DNA of 64,000 nucleotides from Nematostella vectensis (Eukaryota > Cnidaria > Anthozoa > Actiniaria > Edwardsiidae): assembly GCF_932526225.1 (NCBI RefSeq), contig NC_064034.1:1040001-1104000 (forward strand), given 5' to 3'. Under the pieces are notes generated by a model. That model did not search any database, was not told the origin of the DNA, and was given only the letters and a program-made list of their open reading frames with translations. Positions 50,549-63,908 of this stretch are shown one piece after another. The position numbers and the translations under genes are program-made. The first letter of the stretch is position 1. Every line of letters begins with the position of its first letter.

Positions 50549-53500
50549 ATGTCTCGAAGCGTTCCTAATGGCGCGAGAAATAATCTGAATAATAATGTTT
50601 CCGCGGACGAAAGCGTGATGACAACCCTACGGGTTATTATGGATGTGTTGAAGGTATGGAAAACAACGAGCGATAATTGCGAAATATTCGCACTCTTGTT
50701 TTAAACGAAAATAATCCCAGCTGTTTGTAGCTGGGATTATTTTAGAAACACAGTGATCACGGTATAAACACTGATAATCGGTGTTTTTATGTTTTCTACT
50801 TTTCGCTTTTATAAATTCTCGAACAATATTATATATAAATTACTGTTTTTGTAAAATGTCTCGCCTTGATCATCTTTCTATAAAGCGAATCCCGCCAGTT
50901 GTAGTTAGCGTCGTTTACATAGATGCCGGCGTCCTTTTTGTTTGTGTACATTTTGTCTTTGTTTTGCAATCGAACGATTAATCACTAAAAGAATTCTTTT
51001 CTTCGACCATCAAGTTTATGGTCCAATTAGTGAAATGATATTTCGAATATATCTGTCAAGATAAAAGTGCTATACTTTCATTTTATACAGGGTTTTTAAA
51101 ATCTTTTGTTTTATTTGTAGATATGCTAACGCATATCTTACCAAATAATACTCATGAGATACACTCTGTGTATGTTACTAATTTAATTAGATTTGACATG
51201 ACAAGTATAAATACAATACATAAAAGCCTGATATACCTAAAATGATTGTCATAATAAATCAACTTGTACCTCATAAAACATGGATAAAACTGACACATTC
51301 ATAGAAGCCATACAAATATTTTGTTTTGCTACAACTACTTAGATTAATTTTAGGCATTTAAGATTCATTTCCCATGATTTTTCTTAACCTTATTTTAGAA
51401 ATGTAAGGCAGTAAAAGTATGATATTTTTGTGATCCTTTTTATTTTAATTTTCAGACTCACGATGGTTCTATAAAGCAGCTCCAAAAATGGCTGGAAAGC
51501 CAGGAATCTGGAAAAGGGTTTAGTGTTTTGGTTGGTAAAATAATGTCCAATATTTTTTATTTCTCAATTTATAGAAAAAATGATCAACTTTCAAGACTGT
51601 TAGGTGATTCTTACCATAAAAATGAGCCTGTTATATTTTTTTATATTTACACAAAGCCTAAATATTGAGTATTAAAGCCTTTGCTTTAACATATTTCATT
51701 CTTGTCATTATTTGTCTGATCATACTGAGAAATTTTGTTTCTAAATTTAAAGGAAGACTCATCCTCCCATCCTACACACCAACAACATCTACCCCAACTT
51801 CCATTACAAGAGCTTCCAGTTAGAGACGCAGGCATCCATCATGACATCCGAGATGACCAGTCAGACATTTCCTCTATTGTCTCAACAAGGACGGAGTACC
51901 AGGAGCTACCCAGCAGGGCTTCTCTGGGAGACAGTACCTCCTCTCCCAATAGAAACACTACAGTAATACCAACGACACCTCCAAGGAGTGCAACTAGCCA
52001 TGGTACCTAAACTACTCCTTGTTTTGTTTTGTGAATAGTTAGTGGAATTATTGTTTATATTGTGTAAAATAACATAAAACCTCCACGTATAAAGATTAAT
52101 ATAGATTATAAAGAATATTATAACAGAATAATGGTGCTAGAAAATATGATGGTAGTGCTGGTGATGAAAATAAAGGTTGTTATCATTCTAGACAAAGTAT
52201 CTACTTCAATTACTTTTTGCTTCTGCCGTCATGTTAATGGTGCAGAGCCATAGCAGGCCATGTAAATTGGGGTGGGGGGCACCTTACAGAAACATTAAGA
52301 AAAATTTGGGGTGGGGCACAGCCACACCCCTACTGGTCATTCCCTTATAATTTGTTAAAATATTGCGGAGGCACATGCCCCCAGTGCCTCATCCCTTGCT
52401 ACGGCCCTGTGGTGATAATAGACAACAATTATGATGATGATGATAATGATGATTTTGACAATTGAGATTGTGAGACGGTGAAGTTGATGTTGTTGTGATG
52501 ATGAAATTGATGTTGATGATGCTTTCTTCTGTAGCGCCATTGGTAAACGGTTTCTTCAGTACTCCACTGAGAAGCTCAATGTCTCCTCCAAAAGGAAACC
52601 CATATCAAGGCACAGAGCCTACAGTAAATGGAATACCCACAAAGTTTGATAGCACAATCTCATCTATTGAAACAGACACTGACGGCCTTGGTGAGAATTT
52701 ACCTTCTAAGATAATTTTACCTGATTTTCCTTGACCATCTAATTTGAGTCATAACTTTGTACTCACTTCATGCTCACTGTGACAAAAACAAAGCTGTCTT
52801 GTAAAAATAAAATAGATAAATTTGTCAAGTCGAATACCCTGGTAGGATACTACAAAGTCATAGAAACTCTCCTCAGCAGCCACCATATGGCCAATGTCTG
52901 ACCCCAAAACACAGCTTTCTTATTGTGGCAGGAAAAACTGGAACCTAAAAAAAACACTGGGGCAAAGGCAGAAGCCAACTAACTCAACTCAAGTTGTAGC
53001 ATCCAAGAGATGAATGACCTGATTGTAGTCTAGTTATGTATTTTCTGTAGCTTTTGTAAATCAATTTTTGTTATATGTTGATACTTAGGCAGCAAGATAG
53101 GCATCACATCCAAGGTTGGTCTCCCTGTGTCTATTTATGAAAATCCATTGAAGTCGACAATGATGAATGACCAGTCACCTAAAACAGCCCATGAAACTTC
53201 AGCTGCTAATGTGTCAAGTATGTAAACAAAATATAACTGATTACATTGAGTAAAACGAACCAGTCGAAATAAAACACTTATTTGTTCTTTTAGTTGGTGT
53301 CCTAAGTACCAGATTGAACTTTCTTGAAGGGCAAGGTGCGTCTTTTCCTCTCTTCTCTTTGTATTTTTTGTAATGACTAATAGTTGTTCACTAAGAGTTG
53401 TATGCCAATATTGTAATTTAGTATCAGAGTGGGGAGAGGTCATGGATGAGCTATCTGATAGAATGGCTAACCAACCTTCGATGATTCGAAAATTTGCAAA

Positions 53501-56500
53501 AGAAAGGTAATCAATATTGCCAGCATTGTATTTTCGACAATCTTGATTTGATTTTTATTCTAATCGTTCTTATCTCTTCTTAAGTACAACTGACAAAGTG
53601 AGTCACTCCCAACACAACGAGAACTTAGAAGCATTAGAAAAACGAATGATGGACAGAATCTCTGAGAAGGTAGGATTCTTTCTTGGTGATGAGTACTGAA
53701 TGTCAACTGGACACCCTGCTATTATAGACATCTCGTATTATGGACATACCACCCCCGTCATAACTCGGGTAAAATTTCTGCTATTTTGAGCCCTTGCTAT
53801 GTGGTGCTTCAAATCGTATATTTATAATTCATACTTGAGTATATTCACTTCATACTTGAGTATATTTACTTCATTTATCGATTTGCGTGTTTTTCAGTTT
53901 TCCAGTTTAGACAGGAAAATCATCGAGCTCTATGACGATGTCTCTAGCCGAGTGAGTGCTTCACCAAGAGGTAGGCGTTGACATTAAGGCATGTTTTTTA
54001 TGTTTTTCCGCAAGAAGAATTTCCTTTTAAAACTATTTAACATTTACTCTACATTCCAGTTACTCTACATTCCCGCAGAAGTTGAGTATAATATACTCGG
54101 GACGACTTGACCCATGTTTCTCTTCTTCAGGAAAAGACAACGACAAGAAATATGCCAGACAGGATACGGCTGTTCAACTGAGCATCGACATCGAGACCCT
54201 GTCGGAACAGGTACGTGGAAACGCTGGCTTTGAATTACTTCGTGATAAGGGCTGTGAATATCACCTCTCGTTGTTTGGAAGCATGAATATTGACAATTGG
54301 TAAAACACCGTGTGGTCCAGGTTATTGTATATAAATTCGCGAGTCTTTTCTCGATTTGGACTTGGTGTCTTACAAGAATTGAAGTTACTTTTCTTGTTTG
54401 TTTGATCTTCTGGATAAGATTGGTGAATAGCGATGGTCTAGTGGGAGGGTAGTGTCAGTGGTTGTGGGTGACGTTGGTGGTGTTGGTCGGTGGGTGTCGT
54501 TAGTTGGGATGACGTTAGTGGTGTTGGTCGGTGGGTGTCGTTAGTTGGGGTGACGTTAGTGGTGTTGGTCGGTGGGTGTCGTTAGTTGGGATGACGTTAG
54601 TGGTGTTGGTCGGTGGGTGTCGTTAGTTGGGGTGACGTTGGTGGTGTTGGTCGGTGGGTGTCGTTAGTTGGGATATCGTTAGTGGTGTTGGTCGGTGGGT
54701 GTCGTTAGTTGGGGTGACGTTGGTGGTGTTGGTCGGTGGGTGTCGTTAGTTGGGGTGACGTTAGTGGTGTTGGTCGGTGGGTGTCGTTAGTTGGGGTGAC
54801 GTTAGTGGTGTTGGTTGGTGGGTGTCGTTAGTTTGGGGTGACGTTAGTGGTGTTGGTCGGTGGGTGTCGTTAGTTTGGTGTGACGTTAGTGGTGTTGGTC
54901 GGTGGGTGTCGTTAGTTGGGGTGACGTTGGTGGTGTTGGTCGATGGGTGTCGTTAGTTGGGGTGACGTTAGTGGTGTTGGTCGGTGGGTGTCGTTAGTTT
55001 GGGGTGACGTTAGTGGTGTTGGTCGGTGGGTGTCGTTAGTTTGGGGTGACGTTAGTGGTGTTGGTCGGTGGGTGTCGTTAGCTTGGGGTGACGTTGGTGG
55101 TGTTGGTCGGTGGGTGTCGTTAGTTGGGGTGACGTTGGTGGTGTTGGTCGGTGGGTGTCGTTAGTTTGGGGTGACGTTAGTGGTGTTGGTCGGTGGGTGT
55201 CGTTAGTTTGGGGTGACGTTAGTGGTGTTGGTCGGTGGGTGTCGTTAGTTTGGGGTGACGTTGGTGGTGTTGGTCGGTGGGTGTCGTTAGTTGGGGTGAC
55301 GTTGGTGGTGTTGGTCGGTGGGTGTCGTTAGTTGGGGTGACGTTGGTGGTGTTGGTCGGTGGGTGTCGTTAGTTGGGGTGACGTTGGTGGTGTTGGTCGG
55401 TGGGTGTCGTTAGTTGGGGTGACGTTGGTGGTGTTGGTCGGTGGGTGTCGTTAGTTTGGGGTGACGTTAGTGGTGTTGGTCGGTGGGTGTCGTTAGTTTG
55501 AGGTGACGTTGGTGGTGTTGGTCGGTGGGTGTCGTTAGTTTGGGGTGACGTTGGTGGTGTTGGTCGGTGGGTGTCGTTAGTTTGGGGTGACGTTAGTGGT
55601 GTTGGTCGGTGGGTGTCGTTAGTTGGGGTGACGTTAGTGGTGTTGGTCGGTGGGTGTCGTTAGTTTGGGGTGACGTTAGTGGTGTTGGTCGGTGGGTGTC
55701 GTTAGTTGGGGTGACGTTAGTGGTGTTGGTCGGTGGGTGTCGTTAGTTGGGGTGACGTTGGTGGTGTTGGTCGGTGGGTGTCGTTAGTTTGGGGTGACGT
55801 TAGTGGTGTTGGTCGGTGGGTGTCGTTAGTTGGGGTGACCTTAGTGGTGTTGGTCGGTGGGTGTCGTTAGTTGGGATGACGTTAGTGGTGTTGGTCGGTG
55901 GGTGTCGTTAGTTTGGGGTGACGTTAGTGGTGTTGGTCGGTGGGTGTCGTTGGTTTGGGGTGACGTTAGTGGTGTTGGTCGGTGGGTGTCGTTAGTTGGG
56001 GTGACGTTGGTGGTGTTGGTCGGTGGGTGTCGTTAGTTGGGGTGACGTTGGTGGTGTTGGTCGGTGATTGTCGTTAGTTGGGGTGACGTTGGTAATGATG
56101 GTCGGTGGGTGTCGTTAGTTTGGTGTGACGTTAGTGGTGTTGGTTCGTTAGTTTGGGGTGACGTCGGCGGTGTTGGTCGGTAGATGTCGTTGGTTTGGGG
56201 TGACGTTGGTCGGTGAGTTCGTACGAATACACACGGTCTCAGTAAAAGCACTAATTTCAACACAAGAATAACGAGTGCGGCGACGATAACACACAGCAAC
56301 AACAACATTGAACACATGAACCACTTTGAACACATGAACCGGTTTAAAAGAAATGTCTTTGTTTATTACAGGCCGATGAACATAAAATCAAAATTCGTTC
56401 GCTCGAAAAAGGTGAGAATTCTTGTTCTTTCGAAAAAAATAAATATATGCAATATTTTCCTTGCATTTCTTTGTGGTATATCTTTTTTTAGAAATCAGTC

Positions 56501-59500
56501 AGTTAAATGAGACGCTGAAGCACGTCAAGAATGACGTCAACCTGTGTCGACACCACGTGACAGGGCTGCGCAGTGACGAAGAAGTAGGTCTAGTACTATG
56601 TAGGGGGAACACCACTCCTAAACAGCATCTATTTTTACTGGTAGCTTGTTTCACTTGTAGGGGTAGGGTAGGGGGAACACCACTCCTAAACAGCATCTAT
56701 TTTTACTGGTAGCTTGTTTCACTTGTAGGGGTAGGGTAGGGGGAACACCACTCCTAAACAGCATCCATTTTTACTGGTAGCTTGTTTCACTCGTCGCTGA
56801 GCATATTTTGGACCGCGAAGACGTCACGGGTTGGAAAGAGGCACTCAAAGAGACGCATTTGGCGCTAAACAAACAGGTAACACTCTAAAAAAACACTCCT
56901 CGGTTACTCTCAGTACTGGTATAGAATAACACTCACTGGGGAAGGCGGTTACTCTAATTACTGATATAGAATAACACTCACTGGGGAAGGCAGTTACTCT
57001 CAGTACTGATATAGAATAACACTCACTGGGGAAGGCGGTTACTCTAAGTACTGATATAGAATAACACTCACTGGGGAAGGCAGTTACTCTCAGTACTGAT
57101 ATAGAATAACACTCACTGGGGAAGGCAGTTACTCTCAGTACTGATATAGAATAACACTCACTGGGGAAAGCGGTTACTCTCAGTACTGATATAGAATAAC
57201 ACTCACGGGGGATGGCGGTTACTCTCAGTACTGATATAGAATAACACTCACTGGGGATGGCGGTTACTCTCAGTACTGATATAGAATAACACTCACTGGG
57301 GATGGCGGTTACTCTCAGTACTGATATAGAATAACACTCACTGGGGAAGGCAGTTACTCTAAGTACTGATATAGAATAACACTCACTGGGGAAGGCAGTT
57401 ACTCTAAGTACTGATATAGAATAACACTCACTGGGGATGGCGGTTACTCTCAGTACTGATATAGAATAACACTCACTGGGGAAGGCGGTTACTCTCAGTA
57501 CTGATATAGAATAACACTCACTGGGGAAGGCAGTTACTCTAAGTACTGATATAGAATAACACTCACTGGGGAAGGCAGTTACTCTCAGTACTGATATAGA
57601 ATAACACTCACTGGGGAAGGCAGTTACTCTCAGTACTGATAAAGAATAACACTCACTCGGGAAGGCAGTTACTCTAAGTACTGATATAGAATGACACTCA
57701 CTGGGGATGGCGGTTACTCTCAGTACTGATATAGAATAACACTCACTGGGGAAGGCAGTTACTCTAAGTACTGATATAGAATAACACTCACTGGAGAAGG
57801 CGGTTACTCTCAGTACTGATATAGAATAACACTCACTGGGGAAGGCGGTTACTCTCAGTACTTATATAGAATAATACTCACTGGGGAAGGCGGTTACTCT
57901 CAGTACTGATATAGAATAACACTCACTGGGGATGGCGGTTACTCTCAGTACTGATATAGAATAACACTCACTGGGGATGGCGGTTACTCTCAGTACTGAT
58001 ATAGAATAACACTCACTGGGGAAGGCGGTTACTCTAAGTACTGATATAGAATAACACTCACTGGGGAAGGCGGTTACTTTAAGTACTAATATAGAATAAC
58101 ACTCACTGGGGAAGGCGGTTGCTCTCAGTACTGATATAGAATAACACTCACTGGGGAAGGCGGTTACTCTCAGTACTGATATAGAATAACACTCACTGGG
58201 GAAGGCGGTTACTCTAATTACTGATATAGAATAACACTCACTGGGGAAGGCGGTTACTCTCAGTACTGATATACAAAAACACTCACTGGGGAAGGCGGTT
58301 ACTCTAAGTACTGATATAGAATAACACTCACTGGGGAAGGCGGTTACTCTCAGTACTGATATAGAATAACACTCACTGGGGAAGGCGGTTACTCTAAGTA
58401 CTGATATAGAATAACACTCACTGGGGAAGGCGGTTACTCTCAGTACTGATACAGAATAACACTCACTGGGGAAGGCGGTTACTCTCAGTACTGATGTAGA
58501 ATAACACTCACTGGGGAAGGCGGTTACTCTCAGTACTGATATAGAATAACACTCACTGGGGAAGGCGGTTACTCTCAGTACTGATATACAAAAACACTCA
58601 CTGGAGAAGGCGGTTACTCTCAGTACTGATATAGAATAACACTCACTGGGGAAGGCAGGTACTCTCAGTACTGATATAGAATAACACTCACTGGGGATGG
58701 CGGTTACTCTCAGTACTGATATAGAATAACACTCACTGGGGATGGCGGTTACTCTCAGTACTGATATAGAATAACACTCACTGGGGAAGGCGGTTACTCT
58801 AATTACTGATATAGAATAACACTCACTGGGGATGGCGGTTACTCTCAGTATTGATACAGAATAACACTCACTATGGAAGGCGGTTACTCTCAGTACTGAT
58901 ATAGAATAACACTCACTGGGGAAGGCGGTTACTCTCAGTATTGATACAGAATAACACTCACTATGGAAGGCGGTTACTCTCAGTACTGATATAGAATAAC
59001 ACTCACTGGGGAAGGCAGTTACTCTAAGTACTGATATAGAATAACACTCACTGGGGAAGGCAGTTACTCTAAGTACTGATATAGAATAACACTCACTGGG
59101 GAAGGCGGTTACTCTCAGTACTGATATAGAATAACACTCACTGGGGAAGGCGGTTACTCTCAGTACTTATATAGAATAATACTCACTGGGGAAGGCGGTT
59201 ACTCTCAGTACTTATATAGAATAACATTCACTGGGGAAGGCGGTTACTCTCAGTACTGATATAGAATAACACTCACTGGGGATGGCGGTTACTCTCAGTA
59301 CTTATATAGAATAACACTCACTGGGGAAGGCGGTTACTCTCAGTACTGATATAGAATAACACTCACTGGAAATGGCGGTTACTCTCAGTACTGATATAGA
59401 ATAACACTCACTGGGGAAGGCGGTTACTCTCAGTACTGATATAGAATAACACTCACTGGGGAAGGCGGTTACTCTCAGTACTGATATAGAATAACACTCA

Positions 59501-62500
59501 CTGGAAATGGCGGTTACTCTCAGTACTGATATAGAATAACACTCACTGGGGAAGGCGGTTACTCTCAGTACTGATATAGAATAACACTCACTGGGGAAGG
59601 CGGTTACTCTAAGTACTGATATAGAATAACACTCACTGGGGAAGGCGGTTACTTTGAGTACTAATATAGAATAACACTCACTGGGGAAGGCGGTTACTCT
59701 CAGTACTGATATAGAATAACACTCACTGGGGAAGGCAGTTACTCTCAGTACTGATATAGAATAACACTCACTGGGGAAGGCGGTTACTCTAAGTACTGAT
59801 ATAGAATAACACTCACTGGGGAAGGCGGTTACTCTCAGTACTGATATAGAATAACACTCACTGGAAATGGCGGTTACTCTCAGTACTGATATAGAATAAC
59901 ACTCACTGGGGATGGCGGTTACTCTCAGCACTTATATAGAATAACACTCACTGGGGAAGGCGGTTACTCTCAGTACTGAAATAGAATAACACTCACTGGG
60001 GAAGGCGGTTACTCTCAGTACTGATCAAGTCCAAAGCTGCAAAGCTACGGAGCTTCCGCACTCTTATTGGTTCATTAGATGGGCGTATTTCCCCTTGCGG
60101 CCTGCTCATAAAGTAAAACACAATCTGCGATGAAATATTTTCTCAAAACACTGTAAAATGTCTATCTTATTTCATCCTCGGGGACACAGGAGGCGCGGAG
60201 ACCAAAGCTGAAAAGCTACGGAGCTTCCGCACTCTTATTGGTTGATTAGATGGGTGTATTTCCCCTTGCGGCCTGCTCATAAAGAAAAACACACTCTGCG
60301 ATGAAATATTATCTCAAAACACTGTAATATGTCTATCTTATTTCATCCTCTGGGAAACAGGGCGACGCGGAGACCGGAAGCGGGAATCCCCGAGGATGAT
60401 CTTATTTCCCTCGCTTTAGTCTTCTTAGCAGCCGCTGCCGCGGGAAAGTCGTGCATCCCGTACGGCCTGGGCACTTGGTCAATAAAAGCTGTGTAGCTGG
60501 GAAGATGCCAGAAGTCTTGACACGCCCCCCCCCTCCCCTTTTGACCATTCCATTTCCTCAGACTTGGACTTTGTTTTTTCCCCTTCACAAATCTTTTCTG
60601 AGCCTCTTTCTATATACAAGTTTTGGCTTTGCTAAAAGCTTGTATAGAAAATAAATCCCCGGCATATGGATTTCCCCCCTCCCCCCCGCATACTTCGGAT
60701 GTACCAAATGAACAAATAATGATTGGTTGAGGTATACTAGTAACATGGTAACAAGGGCGTGTTTCTCTTCTCTTTTTCTATCAGTCTGAAATCAACACCT
60801 CGTTACATCACTCATACGCATCTTTAGACAAGAAAATGAACACCGTCAGTCACTCGTTCCCGTGTCACGGAAGGTAAGACGGCTGAGCCAAATGTGTAAG
60901 GCTCAGCTGGGCGTGTGTGCATGTGCCAAATGCGTAAGGCTCAGCTGGGCGTGTGTGCATGTGTCAAACGTGTAAGGCTCAGCTAAGCGTGTGTGCATGT
61001 GTCAAATGTATAAGGCTCAGCTGGGCGTGTGTGCATGTGTCAAATGTGTAAGGCTCAGCTATGCGTGATGCATGTGCCAAATGTGTAAGGCTCAGCTAGG
61101 CGTGTGTGCATGTGCCAAATGCGTAAGGCTCAGCTGTGCGTGTGTGCATGTGTCAAATGTGTAAGGTTCAGCTAGGCGTGTGTGCATGTGCCAAATGCGT
61201 AAGGCTCAGCTGTGCGTGTGTGCATGTGTCAAATGTGTAAGGTTCAGCTGGGCGTGTGTGCATTTGTCAAATGTATAAGGCTCAGCTGTGCGTGCGTGCA
61301 TGTGTCAAATGTATAAGGCTCAGCTGTGCGTGTGTGCATGTGCCAAATGTGTAAGGCTCAGCTGTGCGTGTGTGCATGTGCCAAATGTGTAAGGCTCAGC
61401 TGGGCGTGCGTGCATGTGTCAAATGTGTAAAGCTCAGTAGTATGCCAAATGTGTGTGGAGATGCGTCTCGGGGTTGGTTCGTCTATAAACTGATTCACAA
61501 CGACCCACATGAATGATGCAGGCATCTATAAACGGCGAAATAGACGGGACAAGACTATGTCCTCGTGAATAACAATAGAATGAAAAGGCTCTGTTAGCCA
61601 ACTCGTGAATGCAAATATATTTTCCTAGATATTTTCTTGTGTGCATAAAAGATATACAGGATAGTGAACAAAGCATGAACACATCCAAGATGCTGAGAGT
61701 ACATAAAAATGTCCTTATAACTTTTTTTTTTCTTTCCGATGTCATGACACACCAAGAACAGTATGATTAATTATTATTATAAAAAGTAAAATAAAAAGGG
61801 AAAAAAATTATAATAATTAGCGCCCTCAGTGGGAATCGAACCCGGGACGCTGCGGTCATAGACAAGTGTTTGCACCGCTAGACTAACGTGACATTACCGA
61901 GTTGACCAGTAACTAAAATTATTTGTATTACTATCGGTGTCGTAATGATCGAAAAGCTTTTTGCTAGCATGTCAAATTTCAGCATATTCTTTCCGGAAAC
62001 AAAATAAAAACCCCGCAATTATTGATCACGCTACTGTCACATACAATGTGTTTTATGCATGTTAGCATTCTAGAAAGGCGCAAAATCGTTATTCGATGAA
62101 AAGCGGGAGCCATGTGTTTGTACGAGTTTTGTTTGATATATAGTTCAGTTGATTGGGAAGAATTGTGAAAAATTTATTTAATCTATCCCCTTCGATTTTG
62201 TCCTTCGAACAAAGGCTTTTTTGTTATTACCCTGCGACCAGAGACCCAGCTAAAAGAACCTTTACCTTGTGTTCCCCGGACTTAAAAGTCGCAGTTTTAC
62301 TAGTCGCTTTTTCAGTACAAATTCAAACCAACAACACGAAAACCCAGAGACGCGAATCCAAATTTAAAGCAAGAGAATTAAAAGCTTTTCTAGCATTTTA
62401 CTTGTTTTGTTTGCAAAATAACAACTTGAATTGGACTGAACCGTGTCTGAAAATGTCGATACCAAACCCATTTTATGTCTTTCATTGCCATAACGCCCTG

Positions 62501-63908
62501 AGACGCCTGTAAAATATAGGCCCAACTCCAAAACGTCAGAAATGCAAACTAAACATCACCAGACCCGGATACTCATAGATTCCTCCAAGGCATAGACGAC
62601 CTTCAAATAGAAATGACTCTTTTGTCAAAATATCAACCTTGATTTCTGACCAATTCATAAACAAATGCTTAAACTTAGAAACATTTCTTACCAAAAAAAG
62701 ACACAAAATTCCGAACTACAAATAGAGACAAGCAAACACAGATCAAGTCACAAATAGATACCTTTATTGCGCTCCGTCAGGTTCCATTTTACAGCAATCA
62801 GTCACAATAATCAATGCTAGAACCTCCATTAGAAGCTAGTCACCATATTTAGCCAATTTTGCATGCCTGTACTGCATCATGGGCGTCTTGGAAACACCTT
62901 GACAGACAGGCGGGCAATCTCCTCCCCCAGAATCACAACAGTCTCTTTGCGCCGAAGCCAAACAAAACATTTCCAGGTCCAAGGAACCCAGAATAACCCT
63001 GAAAACAATTTTTGTAGAAGGTTGGGTAGCAAAGATGGCCCACATTGGAAAGTATGAGGCCATTCACCAGAAAATTCCTTTCTCACTTGGTGAAGCCCAG
63101 ACAAGGAATTATCCCATTGAATCAACCTCAGCGTGCAAACATTCATAAGCACAGCATTAATTATGCCCAAAAAGACTTTATGATGTCCTAAGGCACTCTC
63201 CAGAAGCAAATTACAAGCAAAACTGTTATAAGCAACAGGCTGTAGCAGTACCGTCGCTACAAAGAAAAGGCACCGCAGTGCATTGTTGGAAACTTCAAGG
63301 CATACCGTCTTGGGTCAGCGGTAGCTTAGCTTAACTGGTAGTGTTGGACTTGAAATAGGGGGGGAGGTTTCTGTTTTCAGTCTGTTTTTCTTACAATTTT
63401 GCTCAAAAGTACCCAGGAGTGAAAGGGTTGTAGTACTAAGCTTTAACCGGAAGTTGAACACCGGAAGTTGACAGGATGACCTAAGGATTGCTGTGTTGCA
63501 AAAGCACAGAAAGACCATAAAAAATACGGATTATTGATCCGATGATAAAGTTACGTCGGAGTCTCCACAATAACTCGTACATGCTTCTCATTCCCGAGTT
63601 AAAAACTGACGAAAGGAAATATGTATTGATACATTTTAACCACCGAATAACATACGAACGTTGGAAATTAACTATAAATGTGTTTAGTGTTGAACTGTAG
63701 ATTTCTATCTGAAGGAGTAGTTTTTGTTGTGCATCAGGTGGCGATGGGGCGGTATTTCAAGTGTTTATCCAAGGTCTCACTCATGTGTTGACGGCCAACA
63801 CTCCGACGATATCAGCTTCGTCGCGCAGATAAGCAACTTGGACTCGAGGGCGTTCGCCTGGGAGAAAAACAAACCGTACATCATTATCATATCCGCTGGG
63901 TGTTACTG
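50549..63908 (+). CDS. Coiled-coil protein of unknown family, 15 exons, 3' end beyond window
   Basis: Exons 50549-50653, 51456-51530, 51753-52002, 52535-52690, 53089-53217, 53294-53335, 53422-53506, 53585-53669, 53898-53970, 54131-54210, 56372-56411, 56492-56583, 56802-56876, 60785-60873 and 63738-63908. All are GT-AG with continuous phase, giving 515 codons so far; the frame is open at the end. Start: MSRSVPNGARNNLNNN. Residues 60-230 are Ser/Thr/Pro-rich and probably disordered. Residues about 230-440 alternate hydrophobic and charged residues as coiled coils (LSTRLNFLEGQVSEWGEVMD, ENLEALEKRMMDRISEKF, EHKIKIRSLEKEISQLNETL). The last exon (FAWEKNKPYIIIISAGCYW) looks like the start of a folded domain. 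A structural, possibly centrosomal or ciliary, role would be speculation. The exon at 63738 joins across a 2.9-kb intron by phase only. Confidence 0.65.
52243..52409. mobile_element. MITE with perfect 5-bp target duplication, 167 bp
   Basis: Ends CAGAGCCATAGCAGG and TTGCTACGGCCCTG, flanked by TGGTG at 52238-52242 and 52410-52414. The interior matches the 12277-12428 element in opposite orientation. Intron 3 of the coiled-coil gene; a (GAT)n tract follows it. Confidence 0.85.
54440..56215. repeat. 40/41-bp minisatellite, about 43 copies
   Basis: Core GTGGTGTTGGTCGGTGGGTG followed by TCGTTAGTTGGGGTGACGTTA, with a one-base TTGGGG/TTTGGGG length class. Fills most of intron 10 of the coiled-coil gene. 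It gives false SPQTNDTHRPT-type ORFs. Confidence 0.97.
56605..56795. repeat. 78-bp repeat leading into the exon 13 acceptor
   Basis: About 2.5 copies with core ACTGGTAGCTTGTTTCACTT and GGGGGAACACCACTCC. The last copy supplies the pyrimidine stretch before the true acceptor (TCACTCGTCGCTGAG|CAT at 56801). The other copies end CACTTGTAG, a decoy acceptor. Confidence 0.88.
56885..60024. repeat. 45-bp minisatellite, about 70 copies
   Basis: Core AATAACACTCACTGGGGAAG and GCGGTTACTCTCAGTACTGA. Fills most of intron 13 of the coiled-coil gene. The first diverged copy begins at the real donor (AACAG|GTAACACTC at 56877). A false 209-codon ORF reads through the array on the minus strand (SECYSISVLRVTAF). 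Confidence 0.97.
60031..60376. repeat. 171-bp tandem duplication
   Basis: Copies start at CCAAAGCTGCAAAGCTACGG (60031) and CCAAAGCTGAAAAGCTACGG (60202), and both end in a GGAGACC motif. Intron 13, directly after the 45-bp array. The unique stretch 60377-60784 after it holds no supported exon. Confidence 0.93.
60874..61440. repeat. 38-bp minisatellite starting at a donor site
   Basis: About 14-15 copies of GTAAGGCTCAGCTGGGCGTG followed by TGTGCATGTGCCAAATGC. The first partial copy begins with the real donor of exon 14 (GTAAGACGGCTGAG at 60874), so every unit carries a GTAAGG donor-like hexamer. Confidence 0.92.
61820..61893 (-). pseudogene. Degenerate tRNA-like sequence
   Basis: The reverse complement has box A (TTAGTCTAGCGGTG) and box B (GGTTCGATTCC) at tRNA spacing and a T-run downstream. 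The acceptor strands do not pair and the T-stem is mismatched. A tRNA pseudogene or head of a tRNA-derived SINE, in intron 14 of the coiled-coil gene. Confidence 0.5.
61894..63737. other. Remainder of intron 14 of the coiled-coil gene
   Basis: No supported exon. ORFs at 62153-62512 (+) and 62836-63209 (-) lack recognisable domains and splice support. GGTAGCTTAGCTTAACTGGT with GTTGGACTTGAAAT at about 63318-63352 resembles the 5' half of a tRNA-Ser-like gene without a box B, so it is weak. Confidence 0.4.

Noticed and set aside
59302-59931. 209-codon minus-strand ORF
   Set aside because: Reading of the 45-bp intronic array in the coiled-coil gene.
62153-63209. ORFs of 119 and 110 codons
   Set aside because: No domain, overlapping frames on both strands and no phase-compatible splice sites with the host gene.
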